Assembly: GCA_037385045.1 (NCBI GenBank)
Contig: JARRNJ010000015.1
Span: forward strand, 1-64,000
Reading direction: 5' to 3'
Source: JARRNJ01 sp037385045
GTDB taxonomy: Bacteria > Pseudomonadota > Gammaproteobacteria > JASBUN01
Length of the DNA: 64,000 nucleotides
Part shown: one piece after another, positions 16,835 through 26,086 of the stretch
Numbering within the stretch: the stretch's first letter is position 1
Layout of the letters: each line of letters starts with the position of its first letter
Notes under the pieces: model-generated
Seen by the model: only the letters and a program-made list of their open reading frames with translations
What the model was told of the DNA's origin: nothing
Databases searched by the model: none
Program-made: the position numbers and the translations under genes

Positions 16835-19588
16835 TCAGGAACCGCTCGGCGGGCGCTGTTCGGCGGAGGGCGCCGCGACGCTGCTGCGGCGCTCGACGGA
16901 CCGCAGCAACTGAGAATCCACCACCACTTCATAGAACGGCTCGCCGCCGGCTGCCACCGAACCGGCACGGCGATCGATGTGGCTGACCATACCTTCGCGC
17001 ACCACCAGGGTTCGCATGACGCCGCGGGCGTCCGGGTAACGCCCGACGTGGAATGCATCCACTCCATGGTCGTGCACCAGTTCCAGGCGCTGGAGAAAAA
17101 TCTCGCGACTCAGCTTGTCGAAAGCGGCCGGTTCCAGTTCAACGCCATCAACATTGTAGCGAAAGTTGTTGCTGCCCTTCTTGTCGTCCACCGGACCCTT
17201 CGCCTCGGCGCGAAACACTTGCAGGCGTTGGCCCTGCGCCAGGTTCACCAGCCCCTGGGAATCCCGGCGCAGAAATGCCGCGCATGACGATAACCGGTCA
17301 GCCCGTGAAATGGCCGAAGAAATCATGATCGGACGGCTATTGTCGAACAAATAGGTGGGCGCGGCCGCCTCATAGGCGATACCAATGCCCAGTTCCAGGG
17401 GTGGCAAGCCGTAACGGCCGCCAGTGGCATTCTGGGTGGCCACCACCTCGAGAATGCTGCGTGCCAAACCACAGGCCCTTGCCACGGCAAGCTGCGGCCG
17501 TCCGGGATTTTTGTGTTCGAGCAGCGCCAAAATCACCGCATCGCCCTCGACGAACACCTTTTCGGCACCGTACAGCTCGATGAGGTTGCGGATGGGGTCG
17601 AAGAAATTGATGTCGAAATGGCTGGCCGGATTCAGGCCCCGTTGGGCCAGTTCCTCGGTCATTGCGGTGGAGCCACGCACGTCAGCCTTGAGAACCACGT
17701 GCCCGGCGACCGCCGGCACCCGGGCGCCGTCGTCGTCGTCGGGAGTCAGCAATTCATACAGACTCTGGTTCAGCCGCGACAGCCGGACTGAATCGGCGTC
17801 TTCCAGCAGGGTGACCTGATCGATCCATTCACGGAAGATCCGCGCCTGTTTGAGATCACGCCGGTAACGCAGGACATCGACCACAAACCGGTGGAAATAC
17901 TCGTATCGCTGCTCGCGCCGGCAATGATGCACCCGGTAGGCGGCCTCGTCGAGCTGCTCCCACTGCATCCGTTGCTCCAACCGGTGGCCGACACGCCGGA
18001 GTTTGGCGGCGATTTCATCGCGGCTGTGGGAACCCATCAGGTAGCGCTGCAGCGACCGGGGGCTGATCGGCAGGTCCACGTCGTTCCATAGGTCGGCGGT
18101 CTGGTAGGCGGACAGGATGCTCAACACCAGGCCGTGGCGCCGCAGCTCGGCATACAGCCGGCGCAGCATGCGGTGCCGATAACGCCGCCGGCCGGCCTGT
18201 TCCCGGGCCGCCTTGAAGTCGCGCTGATATCGGGCTCGTTGCAGCGCCGCCCGGGCGCCGCCGACGTCGAGCAGCATGTCCGCATTTTCCGGCACGTCCA
18301 GCCACCGACAACGTTCCTCACGACCCTCATCGGACGCACCGGGGCCCGCCGAAGCAACTGCATCCGCACTTCGCCTGCGGCCCGCGGTCTCGCCGTCGTC
18401 GGCGCTGCCCCGCGCTTGGGCGCAGTCGAAAAACGACAGCAGCAGCCGCTCGATATTCTTGAAACTGGTGCTGTCATCGGCCCGATGGCCCATCAGCACA
18501 TAATGCCGCATCTGAAATTCGTGGTGCTGCGGATCGTCCACCAGCAGCACGGGGTTGTCGAACACCGCGCCAGGTATCGTCGCGCCGTCGCCCAGCAGGG
18601 AGCGACGCAGCTCATTCACCGGACCTTCTTCCACGCGACCCATACGCTCCAGCAGCAGGTGCGCGGTATCCTCGATCAGGAATGAACGGCGCCGTTGCAG
18701 GGCGATCAGATGCTGGCTCATACGCGCCATGGTGCGCGTACTGACCGGCGGATTGTAGTCCAGCTCGCGGCGGAACTCGCGCAACAGTTTGTCGACGTGG
18801 CCGCGCACTTCGCCAACGACAAATTTGACTGCACTCAACTGGGCGAGCGCCACCAGCGCGGCGTTTTCCTCCAGCCGGGCGCGGTGCACGGCCGACTCGA
18901 TCAGCTGCCCATAGGCGCCGGCGAACCTGTCCAGCTGGTGCCGGGAGGGCTGCGGTGGCGCACCGCGCCAGGACTCCCACCAAAGGTTCGGCGCCAGAAT
19001 ACCGGAGATCAATTCGCGGCTGTACTGCATGAAGCGTGGGCTGAGGCGCACGTCCACGTGCACATTGTCGATCCCCCGCTTGAAACGGCTCAGATCAAGC
19101 GCCAGCGGGGCGGGCGCAAGCAGCCGTACCTGCGACAATGAAGGTGCCGGACGACGCTGCACCAGGTCGCCAGCCAGCATCCCGGTCCCCACCAGCACGG
19201 CGGCATCCGCCAAGCTCACATAGGGATGCTGCCCGAACACGCGGACGGCGAACACGCCCACATTGTCACGCCACAACAGCAGATCCAGCACCCCGCTGAA
19301 CACGCCGCCGGCGATCAACTGGATGCCGTAGCGGGCCAACTCACCGCCGCGCAGGCCCTTGTCGTGCAGCCGCACCAACAGCAATGTCGCCAGCAAACCG
19401 GCGACCAGCAGCCGTAGCCGGTCCGGCGCCAAAAAAATGGCGGGGGCGCTGGCGAGAGTGAAATGCAGGAACGGCAGCAGGGCCACGCTCTGGCCCGGCG
19501 CCAACAGCCACAGCGCCACCGTCTTGACCACCTGGTCAAGGATCAATATGGCGATGAATAACGTGCCGAAAGCAGAGCGGTCCTGCAC
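16835..19588 (-). CDS. Signal-peptidase-II-like membrane domain fused to a class III nucleotidyl-cyclase-like domain
   Basis: 917 residues. Residues 1-145 form a four-helix membrane region resembling LspA: LDQVVKTVALWLL (Asp18), GGVFSGVLDLL (Asp102) and VSLADAAVLVG (Asp128) sit where LspA has its conserved Asp and its catalytic pair, although the neighbouring Asn/Arg residues differ. Residues 150-620 are a long helical, Arg-rich region without a recognised domain. Residues 629-770 look like a class III adenylate/guanylate cyclase: VLKADVRGSTAM (metal Asp636), KVFVEGDAVILAL (metal Asp683) and ISSAISRADRL (Arg765, with Ser in place of the usual Asn). A further 150 residues follow. No partner is in the operon; the next gene upstream runs the other way. 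Whether it cleaves lipoproteins or makes a cyclic nucleotide is untested; the domain calls are from motifs only. Confidence 0.75.
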   Translation of the reverse strand: MQDRSAFGTLFIAILILDQVVKTVALWLLAPGQSVALLPFLHFTLASAPAIFLAPDRLRLLVAGLLATLLLVRLHDKGLRGGELARYGIQLIAGGVFSGVLDLLLWRDNVGVFAVRVFGQHPYVSLADAAVLVGTGMLAGDLVQRRPAPSLSQVRLLAPAPLALDLSRFKRGIDNVHVDVRLSPRFMQYSRELISGILAPNLWWESWRGAPPQPSRHQLDRFAGAYGQLIESAVHRARLEENAALVALAQLSAVKFVVGEVRGHVDKLLREFRRELDYNPPVSTRTMARMSQHLIALQRRRSFLIEDTAHLLLERMGRVEEGPVNELRRSLLGDGATIPGAVFDNPVLLVDDPQHHEFQMRHYVLMGHRADDSTSFKNIERLLLSFFDCAQARGSADDGETAGRRRSADAVASAGPGASDEGREERCRWLDVPENADMLLDVGGARAALQRARYQRDFKAAREQAGRRRYRHRMLRRLYAELRRHGLVLSILSAYQTADLWNDVDLPISPRSLQRYLMGSHSRDEIAAKLRRVGHRLEQRMQWEQLDEAAYRVHHCRREQRYEYFHRFVVDVLRYRRDLKQARIFREWIDQVTLLEDADSVRLSRLNQSLYELLTPDDDDGARVPAVAGHVVLKADVRGSTAMTEELAQRGLNPASHFDINFFDPIRNLIELYGAEKVFVEGDAVILALLEHKNPGRPQLAVARACGLARSILEVVATQNATGGRYGLPPLELGIGIAYEAAAPTYLFDNSRPIMISSAISRADRLSSCAAFLRRDSQGLVNLAQGQRLQVFRAEAKGPVDDKKGSNNFRYNVDGVELEPAAFDKLSREIFLQRLELVHDHGVDAFHVGRYPDARGVMRTLVVREGMVSHIDRRAGSVAAGGEPFYEVVVDSQLLRSVERRSSVAAPSAEQRPPSGS

Positions 19589-20006
19589 CCTTCATTCCTT
19601 GTCTCAGACAAACCGAACAACGAACGGCACCGCGGTGACGGTCCGTGCGCCTGTGGTGAGGGTCGCTCCAGCATAGCACCGATCGGGCCCCCAAGCCGAA
19701 TTCTTAGCAAAATCCGGGCCGTGCCCGTTCCAGCGTGGCCGGTGCCCCGGCCCGAACACTCGTGCCGGGAACCTCGCCGGGCGGGGAGTCCGGAACCCGC
19801 CCTCGTCCCGGGTAAACCCGCACTGCGCCGCACCTTCGATAGCGGTTCTCGTCATACGCGCGTCGTGCACCGACGACAACCGCAAGCGGCGGTGCGCATT
19901 TACGCCGCCAAAACGTGTGATAGGCTTGAACGTGGCGGCCCCTTCTCACCTCGGCATCCGGCGTGACGGGCCTGACACCAGCTTAGTATTTGTAGCGGGA
20001 GTCTCC
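19589..20006. promoter_or_regulatory. Divergent intergenic region between the cyclase-like and ferredoxin-fusion genes
   Basis: 418 bases separating two genes transcribed apart; it should hold both promoters. GC-rich throughout except for small patches near 19695-19712 and 19980-20000. The ORFs that can be drawn here are Arg/Pro/Gly-rich and show no family similarity. No clear operator palindrome was found. Confidence 0.4.
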
Positions 20007-21548
20007 ATGGCCCAGTATTTGACCCTGTCGCGCGCGGCCCGCCTGGCCGGCGTGAAGCGTGGCGCATTGCAGCGCAGAATCAGCGAGGGGGTACTGCCCA
20101 CCTTCGAGGGTATGATCGAGTTGTCGGACCTGTTGCGCGCTTACCCGGACGCCCGGGTCGACGACAACACGATGCTCGAACACGTCGACAGCATAAAGCG
20201 CAAGGCGACGCCGCGCTCGCTACGCGAAAGCACCGGCATGCCCGACGTGGAGACCGTGGTGGCCCGGGTCGCCGACCTGAGCGAGGAACTGGCCCGCACC
20301 AAAACCGAGCTGCGGGCTTATACCGGCCTGATCGAACGGTTGCAGGCGCGGCTCGCGGACACCGAACGCGCCGCGGGCAGCGCCGCCGGGGCGGTGCGGG
20401 CGCTGCGCGCCTGGTTCGGGCAGCAGCTCGACCAGCGGCTGGAAGCCGTCGACAGCCGCGAGGCGCTGATCGCGCGCGATGCCATGCTGCGACTCATGAC
20501 CGCTCATGTGCACCTGTTCCCCAGCGGTCACGATTTCTTCGTCGAAGGCAACGATACGATTCTCGAAGCCGGCCTGCAGGCCGGGTACGCGCTGAAGTAC
20601 GGCTGCGCCGACGGCAGTTGCGGCGAGTGCAAGGCGCGGCTACTGGCAGGCAAAGTCAAGGAGATCCGTGCCTGCGGCCACCCGCTGTCCGCAGCCGAAC
20701 GCCGGCAGGGCTACCTCCTGACCTGCTGCAATACCGCAATCACGGATATCGAGCTGGAAACCCGCGAGGCGCGCAATGCCGCCGACATCCCCCGGCAGAC
20801 GCTCGCCGGCGAAGTGTGCAAGCTGCAACGACCCACCGACGACATGGCGTTGCTGCACGTCAAGACACAGCCCCGGCAACGGCTGCACTTCCTCGCCGGC
20901 CAATACGTATCCCTGGCCATCGGCGACGCGCCGCCGGGTCAGTTCTCCGTCGCCAACTGTCCCTGCGACGAGACCTACCTGCAGTTCCACGTCAGCCGCG
21001 CGGCGCCGTTTCCAGTGGCCGACTACGTCTTCAACCACATGACGCTGTCGGACCGGGTGGTTATCGAGGGGCCGCACGGAGACTTCACCCTGGACGAGGA
21101 CTCGGGCGCCTCACTGATCCTGATCGCCTGGGACGCAGGTTTTGCGCCGATCAAAAGCCTGGCGGAAAACGCCATGGCGTTGGACGTCGCCGAGACACTG
21201 CACCTTTACTGGGTGGCCCCCGCCGGCGGTAGCCACTACCAGCACAACCTGTGCCGATCGTGGGCGGACGCGCTCGACAACTTTCGCTACACGCCGCTGG
21301 AGGCGCCCGCCGCCGGGCCTGCGGATCGAGGTGGGGTCGAGGCCGCATTCAATCAGGTCATCGAGGATCATCCTGATCTCAACAGCTTTGTGTTTTATGT
21401 TTCCGCGCCGCGGGCGGTGCTGGACATCGCGGTTCCCTATCTCCTCGCCCGGGGCCTGCCGCGAGTACAGCTGATTACCGAAACCATCCACCAGGGCGAA
21501 GCGCCGGAGCACTCGCCGGCGCCCGCGCCGGAAGGCCAGTCGACCTAG
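20007..21548 (+). CDS. Helix-turn-helix / [2Fe-2S] ferredoxin / FNR-like reductase fusion
   Basis: 513 residues from the ATG at 20007. N-terminus (1-60): a MerR/excisionase-like helix-turn-helix (LTLSRAARLAGVKRGALQRR, then PTFEGMIELSDLL). Residues 80-160: coiled coil. Residues 165-250: plant-type ferredoxin with C-x4-C-x2-C (YGCADGSCGECKARLL) and the distal Cys in YLLTCCN. Residues 260-490: ferredoxin-NADP reductase-like fold. However the FAD motif (usual RxYS) reads GQFSVAN and the pyridine-nucleotide motif (usual GGTG.AP) reads AWDAGFAPIKSL, so normal flavin and NAD(P)H binding is doubtful. Soluble. It could be a redox-responsive regulator or an electron-transfer protein for an unknown oxygenase; no oxygenase gene is nearby. 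Confidence 0.82.
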   Translation: MAQYLTLSRAARLAGVKRGALQRRISEGVLPTFEGMIELSDLLRAYPDARVDDNTMLEHVDSIKRKATPRSLRESTGMPDVETVVARVADLSEELARTKTELRAYTGLIERLQARLADTERAAGSAAGAVRALRAWFGQQLDQRLEAVDSREALIARDAMLRLMTAHVHLFPSGHDFFVEGNDTILEAGLQAGYALKYGCADGSCGECKARLLAGKVKEIRACGHPLSAAERRQGYLLTCCNTAITDIELETREARNAADIPRQTLAGEVCKLQRPTDDMALLHVKTQPRQRLHFLAGQYVSLAIGDAPPGQFSVANCPCDETYLQFHVSRAAPFPVADYVFNHMTLSDRVVIEGPHGDFTLDEDSGASLILIAWDAGFAPIKSLAENAMALDVAETLHLYWVAPAGGSHYQHNLCRSWADALDNFRYTPLEAPAAGPADRGGVEAAFNQVIEDHPDLNSFVFYVSAPRAVLDIAVPYLLARGLPRVQLITETIHQGEAPEHSPAPAPEGQST

Positions 21549-21763
21549 GGCCTGTCAACGCTACCGAAGCGCCTGCTGTTGGGCCGGGCCGGTCGTCAGC
21601 GCGGATCATCCTGTCAGGCCGCTCAGCGGGCAGCCATTATGTTGTTGATTAACGGGCAAACGCCTCACTCGGCGGCAGCGCCGGCGCCGGCGCCCACCTT
21701 TGCGTATGGAGCGATATACTTAAAACGAACGCCCCGTCATTGACGACAGAGGACGACCGGACC

Positions 21764-22075
21764 ATGTACAGCGCCAGCCGCTCGGAACGACGCCGGACCG
21801 CGCGCAAGCGTATCGCAGCCCGCGCCTACATGTCGTGGCAAGGACAGCCTCACCGCTGCCGGACCCGCAATATCAGCATTAATGGCGCTTTTGTGGAAAC
21901 CACCGCCCTGGCGCCGCCCCTGGGCGCGCGCGTGGAGCTGATCTTCGTGCTGTCGAACGGGTCGGTGATCCGCGTACACCGGCTCAAGGCCAGAATCGCC
22001 CGGGTGACGCGCAACGGCGCCGCACTGGTCTGGGCCCCAGGCGGCCAGGAAACCCGCGAGCTCACGCACACCTGA
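21764..22075 (+). CDS. PilZ-domain protein
   Basis: 103 residues, a lone PilZ domain. Signature: RxxxR in the Arg-rich N-terminus (RRRTARKRIAARAYM) and NxSxxG in RNISINGAFVET. The C-terminal half has VHRLKARIARVTRNGAALVW, as in short PilZ proteins. Start chosen at the ATG after AGAGGACGACCGGACC; an upstream TTG would add only eight residues. The gene is some 200 bases after the ferredoxin fusion, preceded by a possible -10 (TATACTT at 21715), so it probably has its own promoter. Confidence 0.85.
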   Translation: MYSASRSERRRTARKRIAARAYMSWQGQPHRCRTRNISINGAFVETTALAPPLGARVELIFVLSNGSVIRVHRLKARIARVTRNGAALVWAPGGQETRELTHT

Positions 22076-22176
22076 CGCACATCGCCCGCGCTTCGATCTG
22101 CGCGCCACCCATTCGCCGCAGGCGTGCAGACCACAGGCACGGCACCGCCGCCGTGGCTGCGCCCGCGTCACCATGG

Positions 22177-22887
22177 CTAGGATTTCATCTCCGTGCCCTT
22201 CTGCACCGGATGATACGGCGTGTCACGATGCCGGTCGTGATAGTGCATCCGGTAGGTCACGAAATCTTCGCGCCGATCGAAATGCAGAAACGGGTTGCCC
22301 TCGTCCTGCTCGGCCATGGTGGAGGTCGAAACCTCGGCGTAGTTATGGCCCGGGTGAATGAGCGTCTCCGGGGCCAGCCGCGCCTTCAGGTCGCGCAGGG
22401 TGTCGAACATCACCTCCGGATCACCGCCCTTGAGATCGCAGCGGCCGCAACCGAACACGAACAGGGTGTCGCCGGTGATCAGGTCAGGACCGACCTGGTA
22501 GCAGGCCGAGCCGGGCGTGTGGCCCGGCGTGTGAAGAACCCGGATCGAGGTGGCGCCCAGCGCGATCACGTCACCGCCATGATGCAGGGTCGGCAGATCC
22601 AGGCCATGCCCCCAGAACTTCGCCTCCGGCTTCAACAGATGCAGCTGCGCGTCGGCGTGCTGCAACAGCTCCTCGATGCCGTTGACATGGTCATGGTGGC
22701 TGTGGGTGAGGAGTATATCGGTGATGTTCACGCCCTTCTTGCGCGCCAGTTCGACGATGCGGCTGACTTCCCAGGCCGGGTCCACCACCGCCGCGCGGCC
22801 GCTTTCGTGATCCTGAATGAGGTAGACGAAATTCTCCATCGGGCCGAGCTCCAGCGCATCGATGGAATAGGGCTTGGCATCAGACAT
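22177..22887 (-). CDS. Metallo-beta-lactamase-fold hydrolase, glyoxalase-II-like
   Basis: 236 residues from the ATG at 22887, behind GGGAGATTTCC. The dinuclear metal site is complete: THSHHDHVNG, then HTPGHTPGS, GDTLFVFGCGRCDLKGGD and IHPGHNY. The layout fits glyoxalase II-type thioesterases (hydroxyacylglutathione hydrolase) and related persulfide dioxygenases, but it is slightly short and lacks the full C-terminal glutathione-binding helical domain, so the substrate is open. Cytosolic. Faces the PilZ gene. Confidence 0.85.
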   Translation of the reverse strand: MSDAKPYSIDALELGPMENFVYLIQDHESGRAAVVDPAWEVSRIVELARKKGVNITDILLTHSHHDHVNGIEELLQHADAQLHLLKPEAKFWGHGLDLPTLHHGGDVIALGATSIRVLHTPGHTPGSACYQVGPDLITGDTLFVFGCGRCDLKGGDPEVMFDTLRDLKARLAPETLIHPGHNYAEVSTSTMAEQDEGNPFLHFDRREDFVTYRMHYHDRHRDTPYHPVQKGTEMKS

Positions 22888-23266
22888 GGAAATCTCCCGC
22901 ATACGTTCCCCTGACCGGGGTGGCGCTGTCGTTGTGTGATGTGGGGGTATTTTAGCCCATTCACCCCCGCACGCTCACGCGCCCAGGCGGCGCCGTCTGG
23001 CTGAAATGGCCCCGCCCCGCGGTCCATTACCCCCCGAGGCCATCGCCGGCGGCGGCCTCTCGCCGGACCCTGCACGCCTCAGGGCGCTGGCACGGGATAT
23101 GCTCGCAGCCCCGCATATTGCACCGAGCGCCGGCCGCGCCCCACAGTCGTGGCAGCAAACGCCGGCGGCTCCCGCGCGGGACACACGGTCGGCGGGGCCG
23201 GGAAACCGGACCAGCGCTGCGCCATTGCCCCGGTTCCGAGCAACGCGACAACACAAGGAGAACGCC
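22888..23266. promoter_or_regulatory. Divergent intergenic region upstream of the beta-propeller gene
   Basis: 379 bases between divergent genes. The frame leading into the downstream gene stays open through most of it, but its composition (Pro/Ala/Arg) is not protein-like and the real start at 23267 has AAGGAGAACGCC in front. No hairpin or recognisable promoter stands out. Confidence 0.4.
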
Positions 23267-24334
23267 ATGCGACACCTCTTCTCGTCCGCGGCCGCGCTGG
23301 GCGGCCTGGTGATGCTCACCCTGGCCGCAGCCAGCCCGGCGGCGGCAGCCGCCTATCCCAAGGACAATCTGCCTCCCGAGTACGTCATCGGCACCTCCCC
23401 GGCACCACCCACGGGCGGCGGCAAAGGCCTCATCGAGGAATGGCGTGTCGGCACCAAAGATCAGGTCGACGGGCGCTTTGGCAGCGCCGGAAGCCTTTCC
23501 GGCAATTCGTTCCGCGCCAGCTATGATCCAGGCGACCGCGCCCTATACGTGCCTACCGCCGCGGGCGAGACCTATGTCCTCGACCGCGCCACGCTGCAGC
23601 CCCAAGGCGAGTTCCAGAGCATCCCCGGCGGGCGTATCGCCCGGGTCACGCCGGATCACAAAACGGTCCTAATCCTATCGCCACAAGGGCTGGCGGCCTA
23701 CTCCGCCAGCGACTGGCAACGGCTGTTCCGGGTGCCGATCGGGGGCAACGCGCTGGCCGTGTCCCTCAGCGGGCGCCACGCCTTTGTCGGTGGCAATGAC
23801 AGCGACGTTGTCACCGAGATCAACCTGCCCTCGGGAACCGTGGCGCATATCTTCCCGGTCAAGGGCTCCAGCGCCCTGGCCTGGGCCAACGGCCAGCTGT
23901 TCTCCGCCGACATGAAGACCGGCATCGTGAGCGTCATCCATCCGGCCAGCGGCCGGATCGTGCGCATTTCCACCCCGGAGGTGGATCCCGCCTTCAGCTA
24001 CCGGCACATCCACCGGGCCACCGCCGGCCTAATGCAGCTGGCGGCCAGCCCGGACCAGCTGGTGGTCTATGCCGCCGGCTTTTCAGGGCACATCCTGATG
24101 TTCTCCGCCAAGAACGACCGCTACCTGGGCGAAATCCCGGTGCACGTCGACCCCGCCGGCCCCAACCGCCTCAGCGGCCTGACAGTGGTCAACGGCGGCG
24201 CCGACGCGGTGGTCACCGCCGAGAACGCCGACGAGAGCGCGCTGGTCAGCCTGGCCGACGGCAAGGTCCTGAAGCGCTTCGCACACACCGCCAGCAACCG
24301 CTGGATCACGGTCGAACCCGGCCCCGTCGCATAG
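23267..24334 (+). CDS. Secreted beta-propeller (YncE/YVTN-like) protein
   Basis: 355 residues. Signal peptide: SSAAALGGLVMLTLAAASPA, ending near AAAAAY. The mature part contains repeated blade-like segments: ALYVPTAAGETYVLDRATLQ, KTVLILSPQGLAAYSASDW, HAFVGGNDSDVVTEINLPSG, QLFSADMKTGIVSVIHPASG and VVYAAGFSGHILMFSAKNDR, the pattern of YVTN/YncE propellers in which a value is compared with a stored state. Exported to the periplasm or beyond. Substrate or partner unknown; neighbouring genes give no clue. Confidence 0.82.
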   Translation: MRHLFSSAAALGGLVMLTLAAASPAAAAAYPKDNLPPEYVIGTSPAPPTGGGKGLIEEWRVGTKDQVDGRFGSAGSLSGNSFRASYDPGDRALYVPTAAGETYVLDRATLQPQGEFQSIPGGRIARVTPDHKTVLILSPQGLAAYSASDWQRLFRVPIGGNALAVSLSGRHAFVGGNDSDVVTEINLPSGTVAHIFPVKGSSALAWANGQLFSADMKTGIVSVIHPASGRIVRISTPEVDPAFSYRHIHRATAGLMQLAASPDQLVVYAAGFSGHILMFSAKNDRYLGEIPVHVDPAGPNRLSGLTVVNGGADAVVTAENADESALVSLADGKVLKRFAHTASNRWITVEPGPVA

Positions 24335-24434
24335 GCGTGGGACACGGCGCCGGCGGCCGCGCCGCCCGAATGGTTTGTCTAGACTTCGGACAGCACCGCC
24401 GGCCGGCCGTGCTCGAGCACAACAGGAGTCCGTC

Positions 24435-24647
24435 ATGTCCGACAACGTCTACAAGCTCATCGAACTGGTCGGGTCCTCGTCCACGAGCACCGACGACGCC
24501 ATCCGCAACGCCCTGGCTCGCGCCTCCAAACAGCTGCACAACCTCGACTGGTTCGAGGTCAGCGAGATCCGCGGCCACGTGGCGGAGAGCGGAAACGTGG
24601 GTTATTACCAGGTGAAGCTCAAGGTGGGATTCCGCCTCGACGAGTGA
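24435..24647 (+). CDS. Dodecin (flavin-binding dodecamer)
   Basis: 70 residues from the ATG at 24435, with AACAGGAGTCCGTC before it. Full match to dodecin: MSDNVYKLIELVGSSSTSTD, then ALARASKQLHNLDWFEVSEI and the closing GYYQVKLKVGFRLDE. The Trp of LDWFEV is the flavin-stacking residue. Dodecins form hollow 12-mers that store or buffer riboflavin, FMN or related flavins. It lies after the beta-propeller gene and converges with cls. Confidence 0.95.
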   Translation: MSDNVYKLIELVGSSSTSTDDAIRNALARASKQLHNLDWFEVSEIRGHVAESGNVGYYQVKLKVGFRLDE

Positions 24648-24673
24648 CGACCGCCGGCGGCTGGCGGCGCCAT

Positions 24674-26086
24674 TTACAGGTACGGCGCGAACAGCCACAT
24701 GAGCGCATCGCGCAACCGTACCGCAAGCCTCCGCGCGTCAAGCTCCTGGGGGTGCAATTCGTGCGAACGCTGGCGCACCTGCTCGATGTGGCGTGCCAAC
24801 TCCTGCGCGAAGGGTGGATCGTAGAGCTCCACCATGAGTTCGAAATTGAGCCGCAGGCTGCGCGGGTCCAGGTTGGCCGATCCCACCTGGGCGTAGTGGT
24901 CGTCGACCACGAACAGCTTGGCGTGGACGAACGGCCCCGGCTGATAGTAGACCCGCACCCCTTCATGCAGCAGCTCGCCGAGGACATTGCGCGCCGCCCA
25001 GTGGAGGTAGCGCAGATTATTGTGCGCCGGAAGGATCAGGCGCACGTCGACGCCGCGCAGGGCGGCGGTTTGGAGCGCCGCGATCAGCGCCCGCTGGGGG
25101 AGGAAATACGGCGTCATGATTGCAATCCGGCTGCGGGCGGCCGAAATCGCGCCGATGAGAACCATCTCCAGCTTTCCCAGATCCTCATCGGGCCCATCGA
25201 CCAGGGTACGGCAGATGGCACTCCCGCCGCCATCGGCAGCGGGCGTAACCGGGGCCAGCAGCTCGCCGGTAACGAACAGCCAGTCGTGGACAAACACCTG
25301 CTGGATCTGTCGCACCACCGGTCCGCTCAAGCGGAAATGCACGTCCACGACCCGCGCCGGGTTGCCGGCATCCCCGGCCAGATGCCGGTCGCCGATATTC
25401 ATCCCGCCGGTGAACGCGACCGCCCCGTCGGCCACCAGGATCTTGCGGTGGTTGCGCAAATTGATATGCCACGCAGGCGGAACCAGGCGCGGCGGCAGAA
25501 AGCGAGCCACCGCAATCCCGTGGGCGCGCAACTCCTTGCCCGCCCGGGGCCGCGAATAGAGCTCCCCCGCACCGTCTATAAGCACCCGGACATCGACGCC
25601 GCGCGCCCGGGCGCGGGCCAGGGCATCGATGAACTGCACTCCGGTGCGGTTGGTCTCGAAGATATAGGTGGCCAGATAGACGTGGCGGCGTGCCGCATCG
25701 ATCGCCGCCAGCATGGCCGGATAGGCCTGTTCGCCGTTATGCAGCAAATCGACGCGGTTGGCTTCGGTCAACGGCAGGCCGGTGACGGCGTCGGAAATTC
25801 GCGCCAGCTCGGAAAATTCCGGCGGCACCATGACCCTGGACATCGCCGCCTCGGATCGTGGCAGCGCGGCGGCAGTGGCACGCGTCTGCAGCTTCTGGGC
25901 GCGGGTCCGGACGCGGTTGATGCCGAACAGGTAGTAAAGCAGCGGACCGCCAAGGGGGAAAATCAGGCATACGGCGATCCACCCGAAGGCGGTTTGCGGA
26001 TCCCGCTTGGTGAGCAATGCGTGGCCGGCCGCCGCCAGTCCCAGCACGGCATGCAGGACAATCAGTGACCAGTGCAGCAGGCTCAT
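24674..26086 (-). CDS. cls: Cardiolipin synthase (phospholipase D family)
   Basis: 470 residues. Two N-terminal membrane helices (LLHWSLIVLHAVLGLAAAGH and GWIAVCLIFPLGGPLLYYLF) carry the NRVR-containing loop of bacterial cardiolipin synthases. Two HKD motifs form the active site: HRKILVADGAVAFTGGMN and HAKLFVVDDHYAQVGSANLD. The enzyme condenses two phosphatidylglycerols (or PG plus PE) into cardiolipin at the inner membrane. Usual length for ClsA. It stands alone and converges with dodecin. Confidence 0.93.
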   Translation of the reverse strand: MSLLHWSLIVLHAVLGLAAAGHALLTKRDPQTAFGWIAVCLIFPLGGPLLYYLFGINRVRTRAQKLQTRATAAALPRSEAAMSRVMVPPEFSELARISDAVTGLPLTEANRVDLLHNGEQAYPAMLAAIDAARRHVYLATYIFETNRTGVQFIDALARARARGVDVRVLIDGAGELYSRPRAGKELRAHGIAVARFLPPRLVPPAWHINLRNHRKILVADGAVAFTGGMNIGDRHLAGDAGNPARVVDVHFRLSGPVVRQIQQVFVHDWLFVTGELLAPVTPAADGGGSAICRTLVDGPDEDLGKLEMVLIGAISAARSRIAIMTPYFLPQRALIAALQTAALRGVDVRLILPAHNNLRYLHWAARNVLGELLHEGVRVYYQPGPFVHAKLFVVDDHYAQVGSANLDPRSLRLNFELMVELYDPPFAQELARHIEQVRQRSHELHPQELDARRLAVRLRDALMWLFAPYL

